Notes under the pieces: model-generated
What the model saw: the letters and a program-made list of their open reading frames with translations, nothing else
Told to the model about the DNA's origin: nothing
Databases searched by the model: none
Shown here: positions 7,781 to 14,754 of the stretch, one piece after another
Numbering within the stretch: the first letter of the stretch is position 1
Layout of the letters: the number at the start of each line of letters is the position of its first letter
From: Bacillota bacterium
Lineage (GTDB): Bacteria; Bacillota; Clostridia; Lachnospirales; Lachnospiraceae
Length of the DNA: 32,829 nt
Assembly (NCBI GenBank): GCA_023415475.1
Contig: JAEZKL010000171.1
Location: forward strand, 1-32,829
Reading direction: 5' to 3'
Position numbers and translations under genes: made by a program

Positions 7781-8947
7781 TTATAAAATTTCAATGGTTT
7801 CCATCAGATAGTCAGCGAACTGGGCACCGGTTGCACCGGTTGATCTTCCGGTTGTAACCACCTTTTTCTCAACCACGGTACAGATATCTAATGCACGATA
7901 CAGCTTATCAACCTCCTTAGTGTAGCCGATATGAGCAAGGAGCATCGCACCGGCACGGATCATGCTGCAGGGATCTGCGTAGATATCTCTTCCTTCGTCC
8001 ACCATACGGGGAGCAGAACCGTGAATTGCTTCAAACATGGAATATCTCTTACCGATATTAGCACTGCCGGCTGTTCCGACACCACCCTGAAATTCAGCTG
8101 CTTCGTCCGTAATAATATCGCCATAAAGATTAGGAAGAACAACTACCTGGAAGTCTTTTCTTCTCTTCTCATCCACCAGCTTTGCCGTCATAATATCTAT
8201 ATACCAGTCATCCGCTGTGATTTCCGGATAATCCTTAGCAATCTCACGGAAAATGTCAAGGAATTTACCATCCGTAGTCTTTATAATATTAGCCTTAGTT
8301 ACAGCAGTTACTCTGGTCTTACCGTTCGCTTTTGCAAATTCAAAGGCCGCACGGATAATTCTCTCAGTTCCCTGGGTTGTAGCAATGGTAAAGTCGACAC
8401 CGAGATCCTCGGTTACATGTACTCCTTTGCTGCCGACCGCATAGGCACCCTCTGTATTCTCACGATAAAAGGTCCAATCAATCCCCTGTTCCGGTATCCG
8501 AACCGGTCTGACATTCGCAAACAGATCGAGTTCTTTTCGCATCGCTACATTAGCACTTTCTACATTCGGCCACGGATCACCTTTTCTTGGTGTCGTAGTA
8601 GGTCCCTTCAGTATAACGTGACATTTCTTCAACTCTTCCAGAACAGCCGGAGGAATTGCAGCGTTCTCTGCCGCTCTCCGCTCAATGGTAAGTCCCTCAA
8701 TTACTCGAAACTCAACCTTTCCCGCTTGAATATCCTTCTGTAACAGAAATTCCAGAATTCTCTGAGCCTGACCTGTAATCGCCGGTCCAATTCCGTCACC
8801 ACCGCATACACCGATAATAATCTTATCGAGTGACTTATAATCAATAAAGTCTCCTTGTGCCTTCATTACCTCTACTCTTTTTAACTGCTCCTCAAGCAAT
8901 TGACCAAATCGTTCTTTCGCTGCTTCTATTTTCTCTGCTGATATCAT
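7781..8947 (-). CDS. icd: Isocitrate dehydrogenase (isocitrate/isopropylmalate dehydrogenase family)
   Basis: This enzyme oxidatively decarboxylates isocitrate to 2-oxoglutarate. The N-terminal extension of about 45 residues is followed by the GGDGIGP motif. The segment SANVAMRKELDLFANVRPVR has the Ser-x-Asn-x-x-x-Arg and second-Arg pattern that marks isocitrate rather than isopropylmalate specificity. Metal-binding aspartates lie in LYGDIITDEAAEFQGGVG. At the coenzyme-selecting position after HGSAP the residues are Arg-Met, neither the Lys-Tyr of E. coli NADP enzymes nor the Asp-Ile of NAD enzymes, so cofactor use is open. The start at 8947 is chosen because GGAGG lies 5 bases before it; that GGAGG is inside an upstream in-frame ATG (8959) which has no site of its own. 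It sits 112 bases after the citrate synthase gene. Confidence 0.92.
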   Translation of the reverse strand: MISAEKIEAAKERFGQLLEEQLKRVEVMKAQGDFIDYKSLDKIIIGVCGGDGIGPAITGQAQRILEFLLQKDIQAGKVEFRVIEGLTIERRAAENAAIPPAVLEELKKCHVILKGPTTTPRKGDPWPNVESANVAMRKELDLFANVRPVRIPEQGIDWTFYRENTEGAYAVGSKGVHVTEDLGVDFTIATTQGTERIIRAAFEFAKANGKTRVTAVTKANIIKTTDGKFLDIFREIAKDYPEITADDWYIDIMTAKLVDEKRRKDFQVVVLPNLYGDIITDEAAEFQGGVGTAGSANIGKRYSMFEAIHGSAPRMVDEGRDIYADPCSMIRAGAMLLAHIGYTKEVDKLYRALDICTVVEKKVVTTGRSTGATGAQFADYLMETIEIL

Positions 8948-9059
8948 AGCGTCCTCCATCTATAAGCTTTCGTCGATCTGCAAAGTCTAAGCTTTGCTCC
9001 ATAAAGAATAAACCTTTGACTTTAGTCATCCTCTATTTTATTCTGGATTGGAAGTCTTG

Positions 9060-10469
9060 TCAATTTATATGTGAGTCATCAACGATTTTCACTCCCAGCT
9101 CCTGCTCGCTCGCGTGAATGATTTCAATCAGTTCATCATCCGTGATAACCGTCACACGTCCCTCATTATATTCCTTATCAACCCATTCCTTGATTCTCTG
9201 AACAACAGGATTATCCTTGCCGATTGCTTTCGCACCCTTCAGCTTATAATATGTATTAATCCAGTGCGCAATTCCGGCAAGACCGGAGGTATTGGATACT
9301 GCTACCAAAACGGGTCGATTTAAGAATTTCTCTGTATCGAAAATATTATAGATTTCCTCATTCTTAAGTAAGCCGTCTGCATGAATTCCTGCACGGGTTA
9401 CATTAAAATTCTTACCTACAAAGGGTGTTCTGGAAGGAACACGGTAGCCAATCTCCTTCTCATACCACTGTGCCAGATCGGTAATAGCCGTAGTATCCAT
9501 GCCGTCTAAGGTACCCTTTAACTGTGCATATTCGAATACCATCGCTTCCAACGGTGTATTACCGGTTCTCTCACCGATACCGAATAAGGAGCAGTTTACT
9601 GCACTTGCACCGTATAACCAAGCAGTAGTCGAATTAGATACTGCCTTATAGAAATCATTATGTCCATGCCACTCCAACCATTTGGACGGAACACCCGCAT
9701 GAGTCATGATACCATAGATAATGCCTTGTACGGATCTTGGAATAACAGCACCGGAGAAATTAACACCATAGCCCATCGTATCGCAGGCTCTGATTTTGAC
9801 CGGCAGGTTGTATTCCTTACTCAGCTTCATTAATTCACTACAGAAAGGAATAACAAAGCCATGGATATCAGAACGGGTGATGTCCTCCAGATGACATCTT
9901 GCCGCAATTCCTGTGTCCAAACATTCTCTGACCACGCTTAGATAGTGGTTCATTGCTTCTTTTCTGGTCATCTTCATCTTATAGAAAATATGGTAGTCGG
10001 AGCAGCTGACTAAGATACCTGTCTCCTTCATTCCAATGTCTTTTACCAATTGGAAATCACTCTTGCTGGCCCTGATCCAGGAGGTTACCTCAGGGAATTC
10101 ATATCCCCTCTCCATGCATTTATATACCGCATCTCGATCCTTCTTACTGTATAAGAAGAATTCGCTCTGACGGATTAAGCCCTTTGGACCGCCTAAACGG
10201 TGGAAATAATCATACATCGTTACAATCTGTTCTGTAGTATAGGGAGCTCTGGACTGTTGACCGTCACGGAAGGTAGTGTCTGTAATAAAGATTTCATCCG
10301 GAAGATTATGTGGTACGATTCGATCATTAAATGCTATCTTCGGAATCTCATTGTACGGGAACAGGCCACGAAAAGTGTTAGGCTCATCAACATCTACCAG
10401 GTTATAGATCGGCTCCTCGAGTCGCAATAGATTGTTGTGAGGATTAATAAAGACTTTTCTTTCATTCAT
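9060..10469 (-). CDS. Re-citrate synthase (isopropylmalate/homocitrate synthase-like)
   Basis: The 469-residue protein belongs to the DRE-TIM metallolyase family: DTTFRDGQQSRAPYT near residue 63, HLEDITRSD, the metal-binding HGHNDF, and GERTGNTPLEAM. It resembles the Re-type citrate synthase described in Clostridium kluyveri, which condenses acetyl-CoA and oxaloacetate with the stereochemistry opposite to ordinary citrate synthase. The next gene is isocitrate dehydrogenase, and no leucine or lysine pathway genes are near. This favours citrate synthesis over isopropylmalate or homocitrate synthesis (inference). Its role would be the first step of the oxidative half-cycle to glutamate. AGGAGAG lies about 7 bases before the ATG, and a near-consensus promoter with two palindromes lies just upstream. 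Aconitase is not in the window. Confidence 0.85.
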   Translation of the reverse strand: MNERKVFINPHNNLLRLEEPIYNLVDVDEPNTFRGLFPYNEIPKIAFNDRIVPHNLPDEIFITDTTFRDGQQSRAPYTTEQIVTMYDYFHRLGGPKGLIRQSEFFLYSKKDRDAVYKCMERGYEFPEVTSWIRASKSDFQLVKDIGMKETGILVSCSDYHIFYKMKMTRKEAMNHYLSVVRECLDTGIAARCHLEDITRSDIHGFVIPFCSELMKLSKEYNLPVKIRACDTMGYGVNFSGAVIPRSVQGIIYGIMTHAGVPSKWLEWHGHNDFYKAVSNSTTAWLYGASAVNCSLFGIGERTGNTPLEAMVFEYAQLKGTLDGMDTTAITDLAQWYEKEIGYRVPSRTPFVGKNFNVTRAGIHADGLLKNEEIYNIFDTEKFLNRPVLVAVSNTSGLAGIAHWINTYYKLKGAKAIGKDNPVVQRIKEWVDKEYNEGRVTVITDDELIEIIHASEQELGVKIVDDSHIN

Positions 10470-10508
10470 ATTTATACTCTCCTATCTCGTTTGATTTAAA
10501 TTTGTTTT

Positions 10509-10537
10509 ATTGTATACAATTATACTTGTATTGTCAA
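10509..10537 (-). promoter_or_regulatory. Promoter of the Re-citrate synthase operon
   Basis: On the minus strand, TTGACA (10532-10537) and TACAAT (10509-10514) are separated by 17 bases. The expected start point is about 33 bases before the coding region. Confidence 0.75.
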
Positions 10538-10540
10538 TAC
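10509..10540. promoter_or_regulatory. Two palindromes, candidate GntR/FadR operators
   Basis: ATTGTATACAAT (10509-10520) is a perfect 12-bp palindrome over the -10. It contains TTGTATACAA, which fits the T-x-GT...AC-x-A pattern typical of FadR-group GntR operators. GTATTG-T-CAATAC (10528-10540) is a second perfect inverted repeat over the -35. Their centres lie about two helical turns apart. Repression by the GntR protein encoded third in this operon is the natural inference. Confidence 0.6.
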
Positions 10541-10544
10541 TATT

Positions 10545-10748
10545 TTATACTTTTTTTCTGCAGCACAGCATTGCGCGAAAGCTGGCAGCAAAACCAACAG
10601 AAATAAGAATTGCCGCTCGGATATCATACTGATTTCTTGCAGCAGTTAGTGGGGTTTTAATTAGAAATAAAGTAATATACAGTATTACGGAGCAGATGAT
10701 TATCAGCTTAAGAATCTTCCCTGTTTTATAAAGTAAATATCTCTTCAC
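10545..10748 (-). CDS. Small membrane protein, unknown function
   Basis: A 67-residue product begins at a GTG with GGGGGAG 6 bases before it. A hydrophobic helix (about residues 12-30, LKLIIICSVILYITLFL) is followed by a polar link with Arg and Asp and a second hydrophobic stretch (AAILISVGFAASF), ending in CCRKKV. This suggests one or two membrane passes with a basic cytoplasmic end. I recognise no family. A TTGACA-N16-TATAAT promoter lies directly upstream, which supports it as a real gene. It ends 8 bases before the -35 of the citrate synthase operon, so read-through could feed that operon. Confidence 0.65.
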   Translation of the reverse strand: MKRYLLYKTGKILKLIIICSVILYITLFLIKTPLTAARNQYDIRAAILISVGFAASFRAMLCCRKKV

Positions 10749-10789
10749 TGTTGACTCCCCCTTCAATAAACTTACATATTTTAACATTT

Positions 10790-10817
10790 ATTATAAGGTG
10801 AGAGTGTAGAATGTCAA
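10790..10817 (-). promoter_or_regulatory. Promoter of the small membrane protein gene
   Basis: TTGACA (10812-10817) and TATAAT (10790-10795) on the minus strand are 16 bases apart. Both hexamers match the consensus. Confidence 0.7.
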
Positions 10818-10873
10818 TAATTTTCCACATTTTTACATATTTAGAATTTTATGTTTTTATCGCATAAATATAC

Positions 10874-10946
10874 AAAAAAAACCTTTCTGTCACAGCTTAC
10901 CTTGGCAAGGCCAATGCCCGGCTCGGAGGTTGTGTAACAGAAAGGT
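10874..10946 (-). terminator. Terminator with a large structured loop after the DUF554 gene
   Basis: In the minus direction, ACCTTTCTGT pairs with ACAGAAAGGT (10937-10946 with 10881-10890), and the stem extends with TGTG/CACA. A run of T follows directly, a classic intrinsic terminator. The roughly 40-base loop is unusually long and GC-rich and can itself pair (GGCA/TGCC, or TTGGC with GCCAA). Confidence 0.75.
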
Positions 10947-10965
10947 CAAATCTTACCTCTATTTT

Positions 10966-11697
10966 TTATAACAATCTCATAATCAATTCATAGACAACCG
11001 GTACCAGAACTGCCGGTAGCAAATTACCGCATTTTATCTTCTTTCCAAATATCATGTTAATACCGATACCAAAGATCAGGATGGAACCAATAAAGGAGAG
11101 ATTCGCTATCATCTGATCGCTAAGATAGGGTTCTATATATTTTGCAGACAGGGTAATCCCCCCTTGATAGATACCGAGCGGGATAATCGAGAAAAATACT
11201 CCAATTCCCAGGGTGGAGGCAAAGAATATCGCGACCGTTCCATCGATGATGGCTTTCGCATACAGCATGTTGGCATCGCCCGACAATCCGTCCTGTAAGG
11301 AGCCGATAATCGCCATCGCTCCAATACAGAATAATAGTGAGCTGCTGACGAAGCCTTCCACAAAGCTCTGACCCTTTTCCCCCTTAACCTTCAAGGTAGC
11401 TTTAATCCATTCGCCTAGATGATCTAAGCGGGTTTCGATGTCAATCAGCTCTCCGAAGAAGGCACCAATTGCCAGCGAAACAATCATCAGCATTACATTT
11501 GCTGTCTCCAGCCCTTCTCCTTGCACCACAAATAATCCTTGCAGAGCTCCGCTAATTCCGACAAACATGACTGCAAGACCGAGAGCATTCATAATTGTTG
11601 TTTGAAACCTCTGCTTTAGGCCTCCCTGCAGTAACAAACCTATTGCTGATCCAATCAGAATTGCCGCCATATTAGCAAGTGTTCCCAAACCTATCAT
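10966..11697 (-). CDS. DUF554 family membrane protein
   Basis: A polytopic membrane protein of about 243 residues, matching the DUF554 (YdfK-like) family. It has a glycine-rich first helix (GTLANMAAILIGSAIGLLL), an AIGAFFGELIDIE motif after the third helix, and later hydrophobic segments including FCIGAMAIIGSLQDGLSGD. The family is widespread and its function is unproven, though a transport role is often supposed. The start at 11697 is preferred because GGAG lies 6 bases before it; an ATG four codons earlier (11709) lacks a good site. It is the last gene of a probable tcdA - HD - DUF554 unit and ends at a strong terminator. Confidence 0.88.
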   Translation of the reverse strand: MIGLGTLANMAAILIGSAIGLLLQGGLKQRFQTTIMNALGLAVMFVGISGALQGLFVVQGEGLETANVMLMIVSLAIGAFFGELIDIETRLDHLGEWIKATLKVKGEKGQSFVEGFVSSSLLFCIGAMAIIGSLQDGLSGDANMLYAKAIIDGTVAIFFASTLGIGVFFSIIPLGIYQGGITLSAKYIEPYLSDQMIANLSFIGSILIFGIGINMIFGKKIKCGNLLPAVLVPVVYELIMRLL

Positions 11698-11759
11698 TTC
11701 CGTCTCCATTCTGCCGTATTTTCCTCTGCTACTTCATCCATTCAGGTATACTTACGTAT

Positions 11760-12332
11760 TTATACCAACCCGGTTGTCTCTTCCACTTCTCTTAAAGCTA
11801 AGATCGTTCTCTGCAGCAAATCATCCAGCTCCCAGCCGAGCATCTTAGCTCCCTGTTCTATCACTTCTCTCGAACAGCCGGCTGCAAACTTCGGTGTCTT
11901 GAATTTCTTCTTCACGGAGCTAAGCTCCAGATCCAAGGTGCTGCGGGAAGGTCTCATGATAGCTGCCGCTCCGATTAACCCGGTAAGCTCATCTACAGCA
12001 TATAGAACTTTTTCCATGGTGTGCTCCGGTTTAATATCGACACAGATCCCATAGCCATGACTTGCAGTAGCCCGGATAAGTCTCTCATCCAATTGTCTAT
12101 CTCTCATGATTTCCTGGCTCTTGGTGCAATGCTCCTCGGGATACATTCCAAAATCCAAATCATGGAGCAATCCGACAATTCCCCAGAAATTAATCTCCTG
12201 ATCATAGCCAAGCTCTCTTGCGAAATACCTCATAGCACCATCAACAATACGTGCATGCTTTAGATGAAATTCATCTTTATTAAATTCAGTCAGTAATTCC
12301 CATGCTTCTTCTCTGGTCGGTATCTTTCCCAT
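11760..12332 (-). CDS. HD-domain phosphohydrolase-like protein
   Basis: The 190-residue protein has an HD-type metal site: His26 (LKHARIVDGAM), His57-Asp58 (GLLHDLDF) and a later Asp in VDELTGL. Such proteins hydrolyse phosphate esters or nucleotides; this subgroup is often annotated as an HDIG-domain protein, and its substrate is unknown. The start at 12332 has AGGA 5 bases before it and is preferred to an upstream ATG at 12353. It lies 70 bases after tcdA and 62 bases before the DUF554 gene, same strand. Confidence 0.85.
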   Translation of the reverse strand: MGKIPTREEAWELLTEFNKDEFHLKHARIVDGAMRYFARELGYDQEINFWGIVGLLHDLDFGMYPEEHCTKSQEIMRDRQLDERLIRATASHGYGICVDIKPEHTMEKVLYAVDELTGLIGAAAIMRPSRSTLDLELSSVKKKFKTPKFAAGCSREVIEQGAKMLGWELDDLLQRTILALREVEETTGLV

Positions 12333-12402
12333 CGCAATCCTTCCTTTCATCATCCTTTTATCGTTAATCCGCTTACCTTTACCGTATTCACCTTCAAGGG
12401 TT

Positions 12403-13158
12403 TTATCTTACCCCTGTTATATCCTTGATCACCTCTCCCGCAATAATCAATCCTGCTACGGAAGGTACAAATGAGATGCTTCCGGGGATTTGACGTTTTA
12501 CGGTACATCTGTGCTCTGAGCCCGGCGGGCAGACGCAATTTGTCTTACAGCTAAGAGACATATCCTCCAGAGGCTTTCTGGCAGGTTCCTTAGAATATAC
12601 CACCTTTAATTTCTTAACACCTCTGACCTTCAGCTCCCTGCGCATTACCTTGGCAAGCGGGCACACAGAGGTTTTATAGATATCGGTCACCTCAAAACGG
12701 GTAGGATCCAGCTTATTTCCTGCACCCATACAACTGATAATCGGTATATTCTTTTCCTGTGCTCTCAGCACCAGATCAATCTTAGCCGATACCGTATCTA
12801 TCGCATCCACGATATAATCATACTGTGAAAAATCGAATTGATCTGCAGTATCAGGTAAGTAAAAGCACTGATGTACCTCTACCTGCGCCCTTGGATTAAT
12901 CTCCAGAATCCGTTCCTTCATTATATCTACTTTATATTTACCTACGGTCTTAATCGTAGCGATAAGCTGACGGTTAATATTCGTAAGACATACCTTATCA
13001 TCATCGATCAGATCGAAGCTTCCGACACCACTACGGGCAAGTGCCTCTACGGTGAACCCACCGACTCCGCCAATGCCAAAGACTGCTACTCTCGCATTCT
13101 TCAGCTTATCTATTCCTTCTTTTCCCAATAGAAGCTTTGTTCTGGAAAATTGATTCAT
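12403..13158 (-). CDS. tcdA: tRNA threonylcarbamoyladenosine dehydratase (ThiF/E1-like)
   Basis: TcdA (YgdL/CsdL) uses ATP to cyclise t6A37 of ANN-decoding tRNAs to ct6A. The 251-residue protein has an E1-type ATP site: GIGGVGGFTVEALARSGVG from residue 28, the IDDDKV acidic loop, NINRQ with the activating Arg, and DAIDTVSAK. A cysteine-rich segment (CKTNCVCPPGSEHRC) lies near the C-terminus. The start at 13158 has AAGGAGAG 8 bases before it; a GTG/ATG frame further up is not favoured. It has its own TTGACA promoter and heads a unit with the HD and DUF554 genes. Confidence 0.92.
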   Translation of the reverse strand: MNQFSRTKLLLGKEGIDKLKNARVAVFGIGGVGGFTVEALARSGVGSFDLIDDDKVCLTNINRQLIATIKTVGKYKVDIMKERILEINPRAQVEVHQCFYLPDTADQFDFSQYDYIVDAIDTVSAKIDLVLRAQEKNIPIISCMGAGNKLDPTRFEVTDIYKTSVCPLAKVMRRELKVRGVKKLKVVYSKEPARKPLEDMSLSCKTNCVCPPGSEHRCTVKRQIPGSISFVPSVAGLIIAGEVIKDITGVR

Positions 13159-13208
13159 TATTATATCTCTCCTTGCTAAGTGCATTATATCTTTTGATGT
13201 AGACCAGA

Positions 13209-13276
13209 GCTAGAAAACTTTGTTTTCCAGCAAATCGTTTCTTGAATATAATAATTTGTTATCCCTACTATGTCAA
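13209..13276 (-). promoter_or_regulatory. tcdA promoter and leader hairpin
   Basis: TTGACA (13271-13276) and TATTAT (13248-13253) on the minus strand are 17 bases apart. The leader of roughly 80 bases carries a hairpin at 13209-13231, with 10-base arms GCTGGAAAAC and GTTTTCTAGC around AAA. There is no T run after it, so it is not an obvious terminator. Confidence 0.65.
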
Positions 13277-13314
13277 TGAAATTTATATTGAATATTTTTA
13301 AACAATAAAAAGCA

Positions 13315-13366
13315 TAAAAAAGCTGTCTCTGCAGACTCTAATGAGGAGCTCGTGCGAGACAGCTTT
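13315..13366 (-). terminator. Rubredoxin gene terminator
   Basis: Arms AAAGCTGTCTC (13356-13366 read on the minus strand) and GAGACAGCTTT (13319-13329) enclose a 26-base loop. A T run follows in the minus direction, directly after the rubredoxin stop. Confidence 0.8.
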
Positions 13367-13377
13367 GTGCTTTATTC

Positions 13378-13536
13378 TTAAACCTCTTCAAACGCGTCCT
13401 TGCCAACACCACATACCGGGCAAACCCAATCCTCGGGAATATCTTCCCACTTTGTTCCGGGAGCGATTCCACCATCCGGATCGCCTAACGCTTCATCATA
13501 AATATAACCACAAGCTGTACATTCGTATTTTTTCAT
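13378..13536 (-). CDS. Rubredoxin
   Basis: This 52-residue one-iron electron carrier works in the cytoplasm, typically passing electrons to oxygen- and peroxide-reducing proteins in anaerobes. The four iron ligands are Cys6 and Cys9 (CTACGY) and Cys39 and Cys42 (CPVCG), with the usual aromatic core residues. GGAGG lies 7 bases before the ATG at 13536; the longer open frame upstream has no support. It is divergent from the ferredoxin-ferritin pair and has its own terminator. Confidence 0.97.
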   Translation of the reverse strand: MKKYECTACGYIYDEALGDPDGGIAPGTKWEDIPEDWVCPVCGVGKDAFEEV

Positions 13537-13631
13537 ATTACGACCTCCATTTCTAATAAGTAGTTTAAACATGTCTCTGCAATAATATGTATAAACCTTA
13601 CGATTGCATTCGTATGCTACGTACACTGAGT

Positions 13632-13660
13632 ATCATAGCATAATTTTATATAAATCTCAA
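13632..13660 (-). promoter_or_regulatory. Rubredoxin promoter
   Basis: TTGAGA (13655-13660) and TATGAT (13632-13637) on the minus strand are 17 bases apart, with a TGC extension just before the -10. The leader is about 90 bases. Confidence 0.65.
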
Positions 13661-13682
13661 GAATAAAAAGAAGAATTAACCA

Positions 13683-13710
13683 TTACAAACACAATTTTCT
13701 ATGCTATAAT
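13683..13710 (+). promoter_or_regulatory. Ferredoxin-ferritin promoter
   Basis: TTACAA (13683-13688) and TATAAT (13705-13710) are 16 bases apart, with TGC just before the -10 (extended -10 type). It is back to back with the rubredoxin promoter. Confidence 0.6.
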
Positions 13711-13786
13711 AATATTGTCAACATATTTATAGTATAAAGAACAAGCTATTTTCAAATGACTAATTAATGAGAAATGGAGGTATTTA

Positions 13787-13978
13787 ATGAAAGCATTTAT
13801 TGAACGTAATGGATGTATTGGCTGCGGTCTCTGCTCTGATACCTGCCCTGAGGTATTTCGAATGGATGCAGAAGGGCTTGCTGAGGTATATACCTCTCCT
13901 ATCCCTTCCGATGCTGAGGCAGCCGCAAAGGAAGCAGAAGAAAGCTGCCCGGTTTCTGTAATTCTGATCGAAGCATAA
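13787..13978 (+). CDS. Single-cluster [4Fe-4S] ferredoxin
   Basis: A 63-residue soluble electron carrier. CIGCGLC supplies Cys10, Cys13 and Cys16, and the late Cys in EESCPVSVI supplies the fourth ligand. Cys20 (TCPEVF) is the extra cysteine often found in this type, as in the Thermotoga protein. The acidic composition is typical. GGAGG lies 6 bases before the ATG. Ferritin follows after 33 bases on the same strand, so this ferredoxin may supply electrons to release iron from ferritin (inference, by analogy to Bfd and bacterioferritin). Confidence 0.95.
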   Translation: MKAFIERNGCIGCGLCSDTCPEVFRMDAEGLAEVYTSPIPSDAEAAAKEAEESCPVSVILIEA

Positions 13979-14011
13979 AGTACATACAAATAAGAAAGGA
14001 AGAAAAACAAC

Positions 14012-14527
14012 ATGCTGAATCAAGAAGTAACTAAATTATTAAATGAACAAATTACGAAAGAATTCTATTCTGCCTACCTTTATATGGACATGGCTAATTA
14101 TTATGCAGATAACAGTCTGAATGGCTATGAGAATTGGTTTTATGTACAGATGCAGGAGGAAAGAGACCATGCTCTCTTATTCCGTCAGTATTTATTAAAT
14201 AATGGTGAGGTAGTTAAGCTTGCGGCAATTGACGCTCCCACTGAGCCTTATGAGAACTTCCGTACACCTCTGGTTATGGCTTATGAGCATGAACAGACTG
14301 TGACCGCATCCATCAATAATATTTATGAAGCTGCTTATCGTACTAAGGATTTCCGTACGATGCAATTCCTGGATTGGTTCATCAAGGAGCAGGGCGAGGA
14401 AGAGAAGAATGCCGATGAGAATATCAAGAAATATGATTTATTCGGCAGCGATCCTAAGGGCTTATATATGCTGGATAGCGAGATGAAGACACGTTTATAT
14501 ACCGCACCATCCTTAGTATTGGAATAA
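14012..14527 (+). CDS. Ferritin (FtnA-like, non-haem)
   Basis: Ferritin oxidises ferrous iron and stores it in a 24-subunit shell. The 171-residue protein carries the ferroxidase ligands at the usual positions: Glu17 (KEFYSAYLYM), Glu50 and His53 (EERDHA), Glu94, and Gln127 with Glu130 (EQGEEE). No haem-binding Met was sought. AAAGGAAG lies before the ATG. The gene is co-directional with the ferredoxin, 33 bases downstream. A 12-bp-stem hairpin follows 33 bases after the stop. Confidence 0.96.
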   Translation: MLNQEVTKLLNEQITKEFYSAYLYMDMANYYADNSLNGYENWFYVQMQEERDHALLFRQYLLNNGEVVKLAAIDAPTEPYENFRTPLVMAYEHEQTVTASINNIYEAAYRTKDFRTMQFLDWFIKEQGEEEKNADENIKKYDLFGSDPKGLYMLDSEMKTRLYTAPSLVLE

Positions 14528-14560
14528 TTATTTCAGTATTTTCTAAAATAATAACATACA

Positions 14561-14593
14561 TTAAAGAAAGCCAGCCTTGCAGGCTTTCTTTAA
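14561..14593 (+). terminator. Hairpin after the ferritin gene
   Basis: TTAAAGAAAGCC (14561-14572) and GGCTTTCTTTAA (14582-14593) form a perfect 12-bp stem with a 9-base loop. There is no clean T run beyond the stem. The same sequence recurs in decayed form at 26341-26372, so it may belong to a repeat family as well as ending transcription. Confidence 0.55.
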
Positions 14594-14684
14594 TCATGTA
14601 TTCAAACATGTCAGCTTCGCAAACTTTTTATGAATCATGTATTCAAACATGTCAGCTTCGCAGATATTTTATGAAACATGAATT
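14592..14684. repeat. 41-bp tandem repeat, two copies plus a partial third
   Basis: Copy one (14592-14632) and copy two (14633-14673) agree at all but three positions. A partial third copy continues to about 14684. Each copy contains CATGTATTCAAACATG and GTCAGCTTCGC. A diverged version lies at about 26276-26384. No coding frame spans it. Confidence 0.8.
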
Positions 14685-14687
14685 ATG

Positions 14688-14731
14688 GGGGATGTTACAA
14701 AACGAGTTATTTAAGGTTTTGTAACATCCCC
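14688..14731 (-). terminator. Hairpin between convergent ferritin and GH31 genes
   Basis: GGGGATGTTACAAAAC (14688-14703) and GTTTTGTAACATCCCC (14716-14731) form a perfect 16-bp stem with a 12-base loop, 24 bases past the GH31 stop. No T run follows on either strand, so its efficiency as a terminator is uncertain. Confidence 0.6.
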
Positions 14732-14754
14732 TGATTATATCATTACATTATTAT

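Noticed and set aside
7931..8743. Long open frame (270 codons) on the plus strand opposite isocitrate dehydrogenase
   Set aside because: It lies entirely inside a strongly conserved gene on the other strand; the translation shows no domain.
13701..13720. Possible PerR box near the ferredoxin -10
   Set aside because: CTATAATAATATTGT matches the TTATAAT-N-ATTATAA pattern only partly, and the matching bases are largely the -10 itself.
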